DNA from: Ulota crispa | Taxonomy: Eukaryota; Streptophyta; Bryopsida; Orthotrichales; Orthotrichaceae | Assembly: GCA_963920765.1 (NCBI GenBank) | Contig: OY987242.1 | Coordinates: 27,490,002 to 27,554,001, forward strand | Direction: 5' to 3' | Length of the DNA stretch: 64,000 nt | In this document: in pieces, positions 24,791 to 34,736 of the stretch | Layout: each line of letters begins with the position of its first letter | Numbering within the stretch: the stretch's first letter is position 1 | Made by a program: the position numbers and the translations under genes | The notes under the pieces: model-generated | What the model was told of the DNA's origin: nothing | Seen by the model: only the letters and a program-made list of their open reading frames with translations | Databases searched by the model: none

Positions 24791-25339
24791 GTGCAAGATG
24801 GACAAGGGACCATGATGGTGACCAAAGTGGGGTTGAACACTGAGTGAGGGCAAGTGAAGGCGTCCATTGACCATGACAATGGAGAACTCACTCCTCTTCA
24901 AATTCAATTGATTGGTATTGCTACATTAATCTATAAAGTTGGACCTCATGGTAGCAACTGTAGTCTTAGTTATCTTAATCATACGCTACTTTGCTACAAC
25001 TATCAAGAATGTATTGAGAAGAGACAAAAGAGCTGCTCAAACAATTAAAGAAATGATGCATATTTTCTTGATTGCTCAACAATTATGGTGGTCGTTGTGC
25101 TTGAGAGATTGCAATTGGTGGTGACGCTCACATTAGCACATTCCACGTCAAAGATGATGGCTAGTAAGTCATTAGTTCGTGCTCTTGCCGCTTGTGAGCC
25201 TAAGGGATCCGTAACAACCATCTGTAGTGATAAGACTGGAACACTCACCACAAACAAGATGACCGTTACAAGGACTTGCATTGGAGGAGAGATGAAAGGA
25301 AAGGATTCACTGGGTGCAGCTTATAACTTGCAACCTTGA
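24791..25339 (+). pseudogene. P2B-type (autoinhibited) Ca2+-ATPase fragment
   Basis: The sequence aligns by eye to the middle of plant ACA Ca2+ pumps. DGQGTMMVTKVGLNTE and GELTPLQIQLIGIATLIYKVG (24797-24930) match the end of the actuator domain and the next membrane segment. A second frame gives VATVVLVILIIRYFA, and a third gives VVTLTLAHSTSKMMASK, then SDKTGTLTTNKM with the phosphorylated Asp of P-type ATPases (near 25230). The TGG codon expected after NTE is TGA, and two frameshifts lie near 24935 and 25085, so it cannot be translated. About 180 of roughly 1000 residues remain, with no introns between these blocks, which could mean a retrocopy fragment or one large exon. Translocation helices with the PEGLP motif are altered (LERLQ). 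Confidence 0.85.
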
Positions 25340-27931
25340 CAGAGAGGACATTGAACAAACACATCTTTGTAGTTTTTTCCAAAGCACAACAAAAATCTTA
25401 GACAATTTTGTGCATAGTAAAAGTATCAATTTTAAATCCACCAATTATTAAACATAGAAATGAACCGTATCCTAACATGATAATAACAACAACAATTATT
25501 CTTTTTAATGAAATAGCCTTTCAAAAGTTTGCATTTTTTTGTTAGCTTTTTACAACTTGTTGACATAAAAAATTAAATTTGTTTCTTTGTCATTCTAAAT
25601 CTTTATTTAAAGATGTTGTTAATATATGATCCAATCAAATCATAATTTATGTATATGAAGAATCTAATATAGCCTTGAATCCTTCTTTGTTTTAATCCAC
25701 TTTTACCTCTATTAAAAAGTGATTGGTAAGTGAGAAGCAACACATGTTGTTTCAAGTTTGTTCTAGCTTTATGTTATCAAGAGATGCAAAATTAAAACAA
25801 CTAATGATGCAAATTGAATAATGAGAGTTGCTATAAATTTTTTAAATGATGGATCCATTTTAAACAAACTACAATACAATTGTTATACACACCATATGGA
25901 AAAACCATACACATGTCTTTAAATAATATGTATGGTTCTATAATCAAATTTATTGAACATGTGTGTTTAAAACAAAATTGAGATTGCTAAAAGCAAGAAT
26001 GTAAATAATCAGCATTTTTGTAAAATTCATGCAATTAGCAAAATTCAACTTTACTTCAAAAGAAGTTATTGTACAAACATCATTTCACGTGCCAATTTCT
26101 TTAAAAACGTCATTGCAAAATTTTCTACTTTAAAAATGGAATTTTATATGCTATCTATTTTAAAACGACAATCAACATGGGTGTTTTAATGTTAAAGTAT
26201 ACAAAGATGTGTACTTCTAGTAAAATTTATAATGAAAATTTTTTATTTTAATTTTAAATGATATCATTTACAAGTGATGGAGAAGAGGTAAAAAATAACA
26301 TGCATATAATGTACATAAATGCTCTTGTAGAAACTAGAGCTTTGCTACATTGCAAAATTACATTAAAATTCTCTAATACATTAAAAAAAAAAGTTCTACA
26401 CACAATTTAAGGTCCCATGAGGAAATAATGTAATAATTTTCTTTTAGTAAGCTTTAAGGTTTTATTATTGGTTTTCTTGAATCAGTTTAGATTTCTTTTT
26501 TCTTACATGAATTTCTTCTTTGAAATTGATTATGAATATTTTTTTGCAATTGGGAAATAATTTTAAATTTTAAAACAAAAAATAGAACATGTTTTTAATT
26601 TCTATTCAAAGTATTATAATGAAGTGATGAAAATGTTATCCAATCGGGAGTTTTCATACTTAATTTTCTCAAGCTAAAATCATTTTTGGAAACCAGAATT
26701 TTCTTCCATCAACAATATGCAATTAAAAAAAAAAAAAAAGGCCTATTGGAGTTTTCATAATAGCATTTAAACTCATTATGGGCTTCCTTTAAACTTATTC
26801 TTTATCAATAAATCCAAAATGTGCCAAAAAAAATGCATTACAATGCACAATGTTGGACATTCTTTTATCATATCACACACGTGGATAAATACATTACATA
26901 AATGAGAATTTTTCCGACTTGTACATGTTTGCAGTCTTCACATACAACATAAACAACTTATTGTTTTGTACACATTGGGAAAACAAAACAAAAAATAATA
27001 ATTTTAAACCCATACAAAAAAACAAACATACAATCTTCCCTACATATGTTCCATTTTCACTTCATGTGAGTTAAATACATAGTAATGATAAGTGAGCGCA
27101 AAACTACAACCCCTACGGTTCTTAATGTGAAAGTTTCCATCAGACAGACAAAATTAATAATGATATGGCAATTTTCCTTCAAACGAAGATGGACAAAACA
27201 CTAGAGAAAGCATTTTGTCCACTACACTAAATATTGCTTTTAAATTTCCTCCACACTAATTTCTTGACAGTTTACACTATTTAGATATTTATTATTGCTA
27301 CAATAATTTTCATCAAATTTTTTTTGCAAGAAAATTAAAATTTAAACGGCTGGCAGCAACAATAAAGTTGAGGAAAAATAAACTAGCAATATCCAAGTCT
27401 TAAACCATGTGAAATCCAAGTAACAAAGTTACACGTATCTCCAAGTGACCAAGTGATAAGTCATGAGATAACTTACCCAAGTAAGGCAATCTAATTGTCA
27501 AGCTAATTGTCAAGGCAACCCAAATGCAATATTCAATGTACAATGTCCACTTTAGTTTTGAACTGGCCCTAGCATATTAACAAATTGAAGGGATCTTGAT
27601 AAATTTTTCAAGCCTTATGAGGGTTGTAAGTAGGAGGCTTGTGAACGGACCATCTAAGCAAAAGTGTGCTTTTGTGGATAAATTAGGGCAGCTTGGTAAA
27701 ATAGAAATATTTTTGGTAGAAAGCCAAAGAAGAGACTGTTCTATGGCCATTTAATTTGAATTTTTTTGAGTTAGTATGAATTAACTACAACTTATCAAAG
27801 AAAAAGGTACAGAGGTAGCTATTCTTGATCATAGGTGGTAGCATTCATGATGCTAAGGCAGCTTGTAAATGGAGCACATGAGTCCTAAAAGCAACAACTA
27901 CAAAGCCAAAAATGCTCCAATAAGGCTCTTA
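25340..27931. other. Long AT-rich intergenic stretch
   Basis: No gene or complete repeat structure recognised. Confidence 0.5.
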
Positions 27932-28345
27932 TTAAACCTTTAACGACCGTGGTCAATTCTGGGGGTGGGCAATCCTTTGTATGGCCATTTGGGGGGAATT
28001 TTAAAACTATTGAATACAAATGTCTACCACAGATTTGACCATGCAGATGGAAGTATCTTGCAGGGTTTAGTATTATGCATCATAAACTTATGCTCACTGT
28101 TTAGTTGTTATGGCCATCTTTTTGCATTCATTGGTGTATTTTCAATTGGTGCTCTTTTAGTTTTTTCAACCCTCTGGCCACATGCCACCTCAAATTGGCC
28201 TAGTTATTGTCCTAAATTCTTCACTTTCCAATTCCCCAGACACGTCCCCTTTGACTAATCACCACATTCATTGCCATTCTCTTCCTACACAAGGAAAATG
28301 AGCTCGATCAACCACAAAGTGGTCAACTGGTCATTAAAGGGTTAA
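27932..28345. mobile_element. TTAA-family MITE (copy C)
   Basis: The left end is TTAA-ACCTTTAACGACC, and the reverse complement of the right end is TTAA-CCCTTTAATGACC. The repeats continue with GTGGTCAA / GTTGACC. Boundary TTAA at 27932-27935 and 28342-28345. No plausible gene inside. Confidence 0.65.
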
Positions 28346-28511
28346 AGCATGCAAGCACCCATTCTATGTTTTGACATTCAAATCATGATTGAGAACAAGT
28401 TTTCAATTATTTTAGTCTGACATGTATCTATATTTTAGGGAAAAACAAATATGAACAAAATTATGATCAATAATCACACACAACAAATCAACAATGGCTC
28501 ATGTCACTCTC

Positions 28512-28976
28512 TTAACCCCTAAGCTCCCCAGTGCCTAAAATATGGCACTCAAAATTTTAATTGGACTGTTGCGCCTGCAGATGGGGTGATTTAGGGGAAT
28601 TGAAGGTACACATGGTACGAGGAGTGGGGATTAGATGAAAGGGAGCTGTGTTCCATGGCTTTGACGATCATATGCTTTGTCATACTCAATTCAATGATGA
28701 GAAAAAGTGGTTCTAGAGCGGTTTTGGGTAAATGAGGAGACCCCACCCATACATGGTTTCTAATGGTTGATTTTGGGTTGTCTATTTTTGTAGTCAGATT
28801 TGGCATTGTAAATCTTGTCAAAAAAATTTGAAAATTGGAAGGTAGTGACTCTGGAACTCTGGCCCAAAATTTTGTTGCATACTTCCATCACCTAAATCCT
28901 AAATCAATGGATACCATTCTTGGACATTCAGAAATTTGGACCCTAATCCAAATGTCAACCACCCTTTGACGGTTAA
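28512..28976. mobile_element. TTAA-family MITE candidate (copy D)
   Basis: The left end, TTAA-CCCCTAAGCTCCCCAG, fits the family well. The proposed right end, inverted, is TTAA-CCGTCAAAGGG, which is weaker. No gene inside. Confidence 0.4.
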
Positions 28977-29317
28977 ACTGCCCTATATTTGAGAAGGATT
29001 ACAAGATTCAAGGTAACAACTAGTTTCAAAGGCTCATACGTGTCGATTGTATTTTTGCATATGCCACAAGCTTTTCATTCTCGGGTGGTCTCTTGAGCCT
29101 GCACTAGAGCGATTTTGAGCTGGGCGCTCATGGATTAAGTTCCTAAAACAATGCACACAAATACAATTTTTGGACATAAAATAATGTGACCCATTTAAAA
29201 ACCTCTGTTTTTGTGACCCTACATGGTGCAATGGTTGGTTCAATATGCTTGATTCAAATTAGAGCCTCCTACCTTACTCCAAAAAAAACTCAACAATTTG
29301 CACTTGCTTCACATTGT

Positions 29318-29559
29318 TTAACCCTTAAAGGATCAAGCTACTGTAATGCATACTATGTACATTGTTGTATAGGTGGCATTTGCTACCAACAAAAAGTTTT
29401 AATGTGGGATCTTGACTACCTCACTTAAACAGCATTGATCTATATTCTAACTTCTTAGTTGATATCAAATGTAATAAAGGTGTGGATGCACTCCAAATAC
29501 AAAAAAAATACTCCGTATTATACTGGTTGCAAAGGGCTGCTCAGTTGTTCAAGGGTTAA
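29318..29559. mobile_element. TTAA-family MITE (copy E) inserted in the rbcS pseudogene
   Basis: Ends are TTAA-CCCTTAAAGGATC and, inverted, TTAA-CCCTTGAACAACTG. The flanking pseudogene reads CACATTGT on the left and GCCCAACACGCAC on the right, once the Tourist-like MITE is set aside. The intact gene has CACATTGT-CGAA-CCCCAGCACGCGC, so exactly four bases (TTAA, aligned with CGAA) are duplicated. The interior resembles copy K at 43085. Confidence 0.85.
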
Positions 29560-30156
29560 GGGCATCTCCACCGGTGGCTTGGGCTTGCTCAAAGTGGATG
29601 AAGAGTGTCCAAGCCCCTCTCAAAACCCTCTCAAACTCTCTTATTTAGCGAGTCTAGCAAGCAAGCCACTATTCATGCACTATTCACCTTAAGTTTAGTG
29701 AGCTTTATCTTCTACTTCCTTAAATAAGTGGCAACTGCTTATTTATGGGGTATGTTGGAGTGTACATAACATTCAATAGCACTAGTAAAGGCTGCCCTCC
29801 CTCCAAGAGAATGGTGTAAAATATTCCATACACTTCTTTAGCTATGGGAACACTTGGCTGAATTTGTCAAAATTTATGAAAGGGAGGCTTAGTTCAGCGC
29901 ACACACATAGAGGGGGCCAGAGGTGTCAAAAAATAAATTTAAAAAAAAAAAAAAAAAAAATTTTTTTTTTTTTTTTTTTTTGTCAAGATGAAGTTCATGG
30001 ATGATACCTGAAGAAAAGGAAAGGCAGCCTCTCTTCAGGCTACTGAATGTTATGTAAGACCACCTTTTCAAAGAGCATGAGTGAAGATTGAGAGCCTTCA
30101 AGCCTAACCAAACCAGATGGAAAACTTTGAGCAAGCCTGGACCGGTGGAGATGCCC
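29560..30156. mobile_element. Tourist-like (PIF/Harbinger) MITE
   Basis: Inverted ends of about 34 bp begin GGGCATCTCCACCGGT and run to GGCTTGCTCAAAG. TAA lies on both sides (29557-29559 and 30157-30159), the PIF/Harbinger 3-bp target. Weaker inverted similarity extends inward (TACATAACATTCA near 29764 and inverted near 30050). The centre holds a 20-A/21-T run, itself a perfect hairpin (29941-29981). It is inserted in the TTAA at the right boundary of copy E. Confidence 0.85.
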
Positions 30157-30722
30157 TAAGCCCAACACGCACACGAAGCAGGCGGAGAACTCGATCATAC
30201 ATTCCCCGATATCTCGCAACACCTTCGTGGAGTCGTTGCACCCCAACATGGGCAGCTTCCACATGGTCCAGTAAGTTAGCGCCCCTCGTCGTACTGCGGC
30301 CTCCGATTGTTCTCTCGACTCACGCCCTCCGAGGATGTGGCGGAATTGCACCATTACATTTAAATCTAGACAAAATGAATGCTTGCCAAGACAGAGAGAG
30401 GGTGAGCTTCTGCTCGATCTCGAACTACACTTGCTTGGTGGATCTGGTCGTCGGTGGGAGCAGGTAAGGAGGAGGAGGTCTCGAACTCGGTCATGCAATG
30501 GAGTTCCACACCTAAGTTACATGCATCTCATAGGGCTGCCCTTTTGGATGGAGCTCAGCTTCGGAGCAATTGTCGCCAGCAAAACGTTGCTCTTGAGGCC
30601 GGAGAAGGCCTTCACGGAGGTCGAGTCTGAGATCAACACAAAGGACGAGGCTGCACTCAGCAGCGAGTGTGCCAGGAGGGGCCACAATGGAAGAGGCGGC
30701 CTCCCACGCAAATTGGTGCCAT

Positions 30723-30853
30723 AGCTCGCAGGCTACAGCGGAGAACACACAGAATCAAGATAAGGAATCTGACAGGAAAGGACGCGTCAGCGCTGCAGAG
30801 GTGCGCTAAAAAAAAGCCGGCAGAATGGCGAATGCCTCCAATCTAGTAGCCAG
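30723..30853. other. Ancestral upstream region of the rbcS pseudogene
   Basis: GC-richer than its surroundings. It ends at the target site (GCCAG) of the copia element. No separate gene. Confidence 0.4.
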
Positions 30854-31239
30854 TGTTGAGATAAGTATTCTATTGATACGCTCTACACATAGTTAACTAG
30901 AGTTTACTGGAGTTTAATTTAGTAAAGGATCCTGTGGACCAATAGCAGAGAAGGACTTTTACATTCTCTCTTTGATCTTCCCTTGTATATGGTAGGGAAG
31001 CCCTACTTGGATTATAACACTTGTTACTTCTTCTCCTTGCATACTTTGTAATATCTCTTTTGTGTCCTCATTGTGTTTTCTATTCCCAACACTTTCCTTA
31101 GAGAATGTAGTTTTATCACAACACGTTATCAGCACAAAGCTCTAACCACCTAGCTTAACGTGTTATCCAACACGTTATCAGTACGCTCTTCTGCTTTAAT
31201 CTCTTTGAGGGAGTTTATTAGTACAATTCTTCATCTCTC

Positions 31240-31430
31240 ATGGCTACTTTACGTTCTTCTGCTGCCACATTTATTGTAGTGCCAACAGCTACTAGTAACG
31301 TTGAGACACTAGTGCTTCAACCTCTTCTCTTTGCACAATTGGAGGTTGACGGGAGCAATTACCTTCCATGAACAAGAATCGCAAAAACACATATTTATGG
31401 GAACACTTAACAAGGTGTGTTGTTTTTGAC
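31240..31430 (+). pseudogene. copia gag start, truncated
   Basis: An ATG at 31240 opens a frame with LEVDGSNYLP, the typical copia gag beginning (family form: DGSNY-x-W). The Trp codon expected next is TGA (31369-31371), giving a 43-residue stub. The later gag is deleted or unreadable. Confidence 0.75.
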
Positions 31431-31584
31431 CAACCTCCTACTATAAGTACTTCTAATTTTTATCATTGTGTTTTGTAAAACATTGCTTTTGCTTCTTTTA
31501 CTAATAACAATGATAAACATCTGTTAGAGATGCATTCTTGCTACAAAGTAATTTTGAGTGGGCCATGTGACATAATACTAAAGA

Positions 31585-31780
31585 AGTGGAAACAACCTTT
31601 GCTCAACAAGTGGTTTATATTGGATTACAATCCGACCCCATGAGTTGTGGAAATAGCCTTTGTTGGAGCAAGAAGTTTGTATTGGATTACGGGTCCAACC
31701 ACCTAATGATAAAGTTGTAGAAACATCTTTGCTACGGGCAAGTGGTTTGTACCGGATTGAGATCTGACCACCTGGTGTAT
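31585..31780 (+). repeat. Threefold degenerate tandem repeat in the copia interior
   Basis: Three units of about 62-69 bp start near 31585, 31646 and 31715. Each has GTGGAAACA(A)CCTTTG, then CAAGTGGTTTGTATTGGATTA and CCGACCACCT-like sequence with variations. Not coding. Confidence 0.7.
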
Positions 31781-32089
31781 CAAGTTTGTATTATCTTCAA
31801 TGTAAAGATAGCAAAAACTTTCAACTTGGCATGGACTATAAACCCACTTAGGTTCTACATTGTACAAGAAAATTATTCCATGTCTTGTTAGACATAGTGA
31901 TAAAGATGATCAATCCTATAAACAAAGTAATGTGCTGCTTTGATTGGTTGAAGTGGAAAGTTGCATATCAAGGAGTAGTATGCTTCTTTGCATAAGAGGT
32001 AAAGCTTTTATTTTACTAACTACATAATTGATGACCCTTATTGTCCTTGCGAGGAGGAGGAGGACTCATTGGGTAAATAAAACCCATAC

Positions 32090-32312
32090 TTTGCTGCGGT
32101 CAGAGAATTTTTATATTTGGCTACATCTACAAGGCCTGACATTGCATTTGCAATCAATATACTTGCAAGAAGCACTTGAAATCAAGAAAGTCATATCGGC
32201 AGATAATCTTGCAGATCTCTTCACCAAAGCCCTTCCATTATGTACACATTGCCGACTTATTCATGGCATTGGAATGAGGCAACTCAACAGTTTGGAGCAA
32301 GAAATTCAATAG
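32090..32312 (+). pseudogene. copia reverse transcriptase/RNase H remnant
   Basis: From 32111 one frame reads LYLATSTRPDIAFAINILAR, the copia hallmark after the reverse transcriptase, and ends at a stop near 32177. A second frame continues with KKVISADNLADLFTKALP and HGIGMRQLNSL, the C-terminal RNase H end of copia Pol. The sequence between is deleted. Confidence 0.85.
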
Positions 32313-33033
32313 GTCTATATTATAGGAACATTTGCTATCCTTCCATGGATTTTTCCATTGGGTTTTAACATGTGAATGGATTGTTGAAGGTGTTGTACTT
32401 TTTTTTCTTCATCCATGGTTTTATCCTTGATCATTAACAAAGTTTTCCCGGATAAGGTTTTAATGATGCAACAACCACATATCTTACAAGATTACGGGAA
32501 TAATCATATAGAACATTGTTATTTAGGATTCCATGCAACTATGTGTCAAGCGAGGAGGAGTGTTGAGATAAGTATTCTATTAATACGCTCTACACATAGT
32601 TAACTAGAGTTCACTGGAGTTTACTTTAGTAAAGGGATCCCGTGGACCAATAGTAGAGAAGGACTTTTACATTCTCTCTTTGATCTTCCCTTGTATATAG
32701 TAGGGAAGCCCTACTTGGATTATAACACTTGTTACTTCTTCTCCTTGCATACTTTGTTATATCTCTTTTGTGTCCTTGTTGTGTTTTCTATTCCCAACAC
32801 TTTCTTTAGAGTCTGTAGTTCTATCACAACAGCCAGGATGTTTTTTTGTTTTTATCAGGGTAGAGGCGTAGAGCCAGCGTTTTTTTTCTTGGCAAACACG
32901 TGCTTCGCTGTCCCCTTTCCATTTGAGTAAATCTGGGGGGACTGAAAGTTGTTTGTGAAAATCTGAGGCAACTGGCAAATTTTTGCCAAGAAAAAAACCT
33001 TGCGTAGAGCGACTCGCATCTAGGATTTTTTTT

Positions 33034-33343
33034 GGGAAATTTCATGGACACCCTTGAAGTTTGCTATAATTTCACAGATATCTCTTCTTTTTCAGAAATT
33101 TCACAAATACCCTTGGACCAAAATTTTCAGGTGTTTGTTTTGTTGTGCATGTCCCTTCCCTTCTTACTTTGTGCACACGCATAACAAGAAAGAAGTAGTG
33201 TGCGCACAAAGGAAGAAGGAAGTGGCATGTACAACAAAACAAATGCCTAAATTTTTTGGTCCAAGGGTATTTGAGAAATTTCTGAAAAAGCAAGGGTATC
33301 TATGAAAATATGGCAAACTTCAAGGGCATCCATGAAATTTCCC
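33034..33343. mobile_element. Mutator-like foldback MITE
   Basis: Two arms of about 120 bp are inverted copies. Both begin GGGAAATTTCATGGA, then CCCTTGAAGTTTGC, and later share AATACCCTTGGACCAAAA. The ends are GGG...CCC as in the elements at 5278 and 8375. The flanks are T-runs (ATTTTTTTT and TTTTTTTTT), compatible with a 9-bp duplication but ambiguous because of the homopolymer. Confidence 0.7.
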
Positions 33344-33694
33344 TTTTTTTTTAGTTTTCTAACCAATGGCTATGTGGCATAATTTGAGAATGATTTGTAG
33401 CTTGCTCCATCCCTATTTTTGGTAGATTTGAAGATGGCCCTATGCATGGATTTTTGCAACATCATGGTTATTAATAATGAAATTAAGGAGAAGCTAGCAC
33501 AATCAACTTTTTGGTCAGTGCTTTTGGATTTATCTCATCATAAAATGATGGCATTAATTCTCAACTTGACAAGAATTTAATAAAAGCCTAGGCTCCAATG
33601 CTATTTTCTTTATTGCAATCTGGCTTTTTATTAAAAAAATCCCCCTTTTTATTCTATAGGCTTGAACCTCACATTTTTTTGAGGCAATTGGGCC

Positions 33695-33925
33695 TTAACC
33701 CCTGAATGTCACAAAAGTCCTTTGCAGCCGTATGTATGGCCGTATGTATAGACTTATTTGAGATGTTATGAGGGCTTTTCAAATTTTTTATGCACCCACC
33801 ATCATACAACCCTTCAATATGTATGATTGTAACACTTAATTTCCAACTGATTCAAACTTCCATATATTGGTTGCGACTGTATTTGTTACCATAGCTCCAG
33901 AGCCCAAGGGCCCTTCAAGAGTTAA
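33695..33925. mobile_element. TTAA-family MITE candidate (copy F)
   Basis: The left end is TTAA-CCCCTGAATGTCAC, and the reverse complement of the right end is TTAA-CTCTTGAAGGGCCC. It is short (231 bp) and non-coding, with boundary TTAA at both ends. Confidence 0.5.
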
Positions 33926-34736
33926 ATTGTCCCAAAAAAAACCCTATTTGTACCCTTCAAATGCACTTGGGTGCACTTGGGTAAGGAAAAATGGGCTAAA
34001 ATTAGAATGAATAAAACATATGTGCATGTTCATCTAGTAAATTTGCACTAATATAAGCTAGTATCATCCAAATTATGACAAAATGGGTGTTTGTGTAAGG
34101 AGGGAGTTGGCCATATCATCCACTTCTTTGCCCAAATTTCTTATTATTGTACTGGTCACTAGTGCTTGTTTGAGGTAATTAAAGATTTAGGTGAAAAATT
34201 TGCCAAGAAATAGAACAATGCCTCCAACCCAGACACAAGCAAATGGTATAGAATAATTGCGGGATAGCGTCTCCTAATTGGATGGCACGTAGGCCTCTTT
34301 GTTCTTTAGTGTCAATTCTTCAATTGGACGCAATCATTGTGCGTGCCTGCAGCTAGTGACCTTGAAAGCGTCGAAAGTGTTGAAAGCACAAGACGGGCAG
34401 GGAAAGCTCAAAAAGTTGGCTGCACAAGATTTCAAAGCAAAAAGTCAAGTTTGGAGATTGGACTTGGTTTTGTGGACTAGATGCATGCCAAGAATGTCCA
34501 AAGTCCATGGATCAAAAGATTATCATACGTCTGGCGCAACTTTGATTGCGAAGCGTATGCGTTTCCTTGCCATGAATTGCATTATCCAAGAGGCATCTTT
34601 GGCATGTTGTCCCGTGACATCTATTTGGCCTTAGCAACCTAGCGGACGGGTTTTGTTTGCTAGACAGCAAAACAAAATGCTTTATACGATGGAAAAATAT
34701 CTTATTTTTCATCTGATTTTTTTTTTTAGAAGTGAT
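33926..34736. other. Intergenic, no gene recognised
   Basis: A patch at 34290-34640 is GC-richer, with an open frame of 111 codons but no recognisable domain. Nothing else is supported. Confidence 0.4.

Larger units (their letters stand above)
29265..30722 (-). pseudogene. rbcS pseudogene, split by two nested transposon insertions
   Basis: The minus strand matches the rbcS exons of this window: an ATG at 30722, transit-peptide remnants, [12 protein letters not shown] (about 30600), an exon-1 end near 30389, a shortened intron remnant (about 30336-30388) and exon 2 with [12 protein letters not shown] (about 30270). Several frameshifts scramble exon 1, and the donor GT appears changed to GC. 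Exon 2 is cut at 30157 and resumes at 29321: GCACTTGCTTCACATTGT (29300-29317) matches GCACCTGCTTCACATTGT of the gene at 40659, and the two halves meet across a TTAA. Between them lie a TTAA-family MITE and, in its right edge, a Tourist-like MITE. Inactive as a coding gene. Confidence 0.9.
30854..32831 (+). mobile_element. Ty1/copia LTR retrotransposon, internally deleted
   Basis: Two LTRs, 30854-31123 (270 bp) and 32561-32831 (271 bp), both run TGTTGAGATAAG...TATCACAACA and differ at only a limited number of positions. GCCAG occurs immediately outside each (30849-30853 and 32832-32836), a perfect 5-bp duplication. A likely primer-binding site (GTTATCAGCAC) follows the 5' LTR, and a purine tract (GCGAGGAGGAG) precedes the 3' LTR. 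Only about 1.4 kb of interior is left, so it is non-autonomous. Confidence 0.95.

Noticed and set aside
30040..30498. Minus-strand ORF of 152 codons with [11 protein letters not shown] as a working small-subunit gene
   Set aside because: It joins intron remnant, frameshifted exon and MITE sequence. It belongs to the rbcS pseudogene.
33054..33305. Paired ORFs on both strands with similar proteins
   Set aside because: The similarity is produced by the inverted arms of the MITE at 33034-33343.
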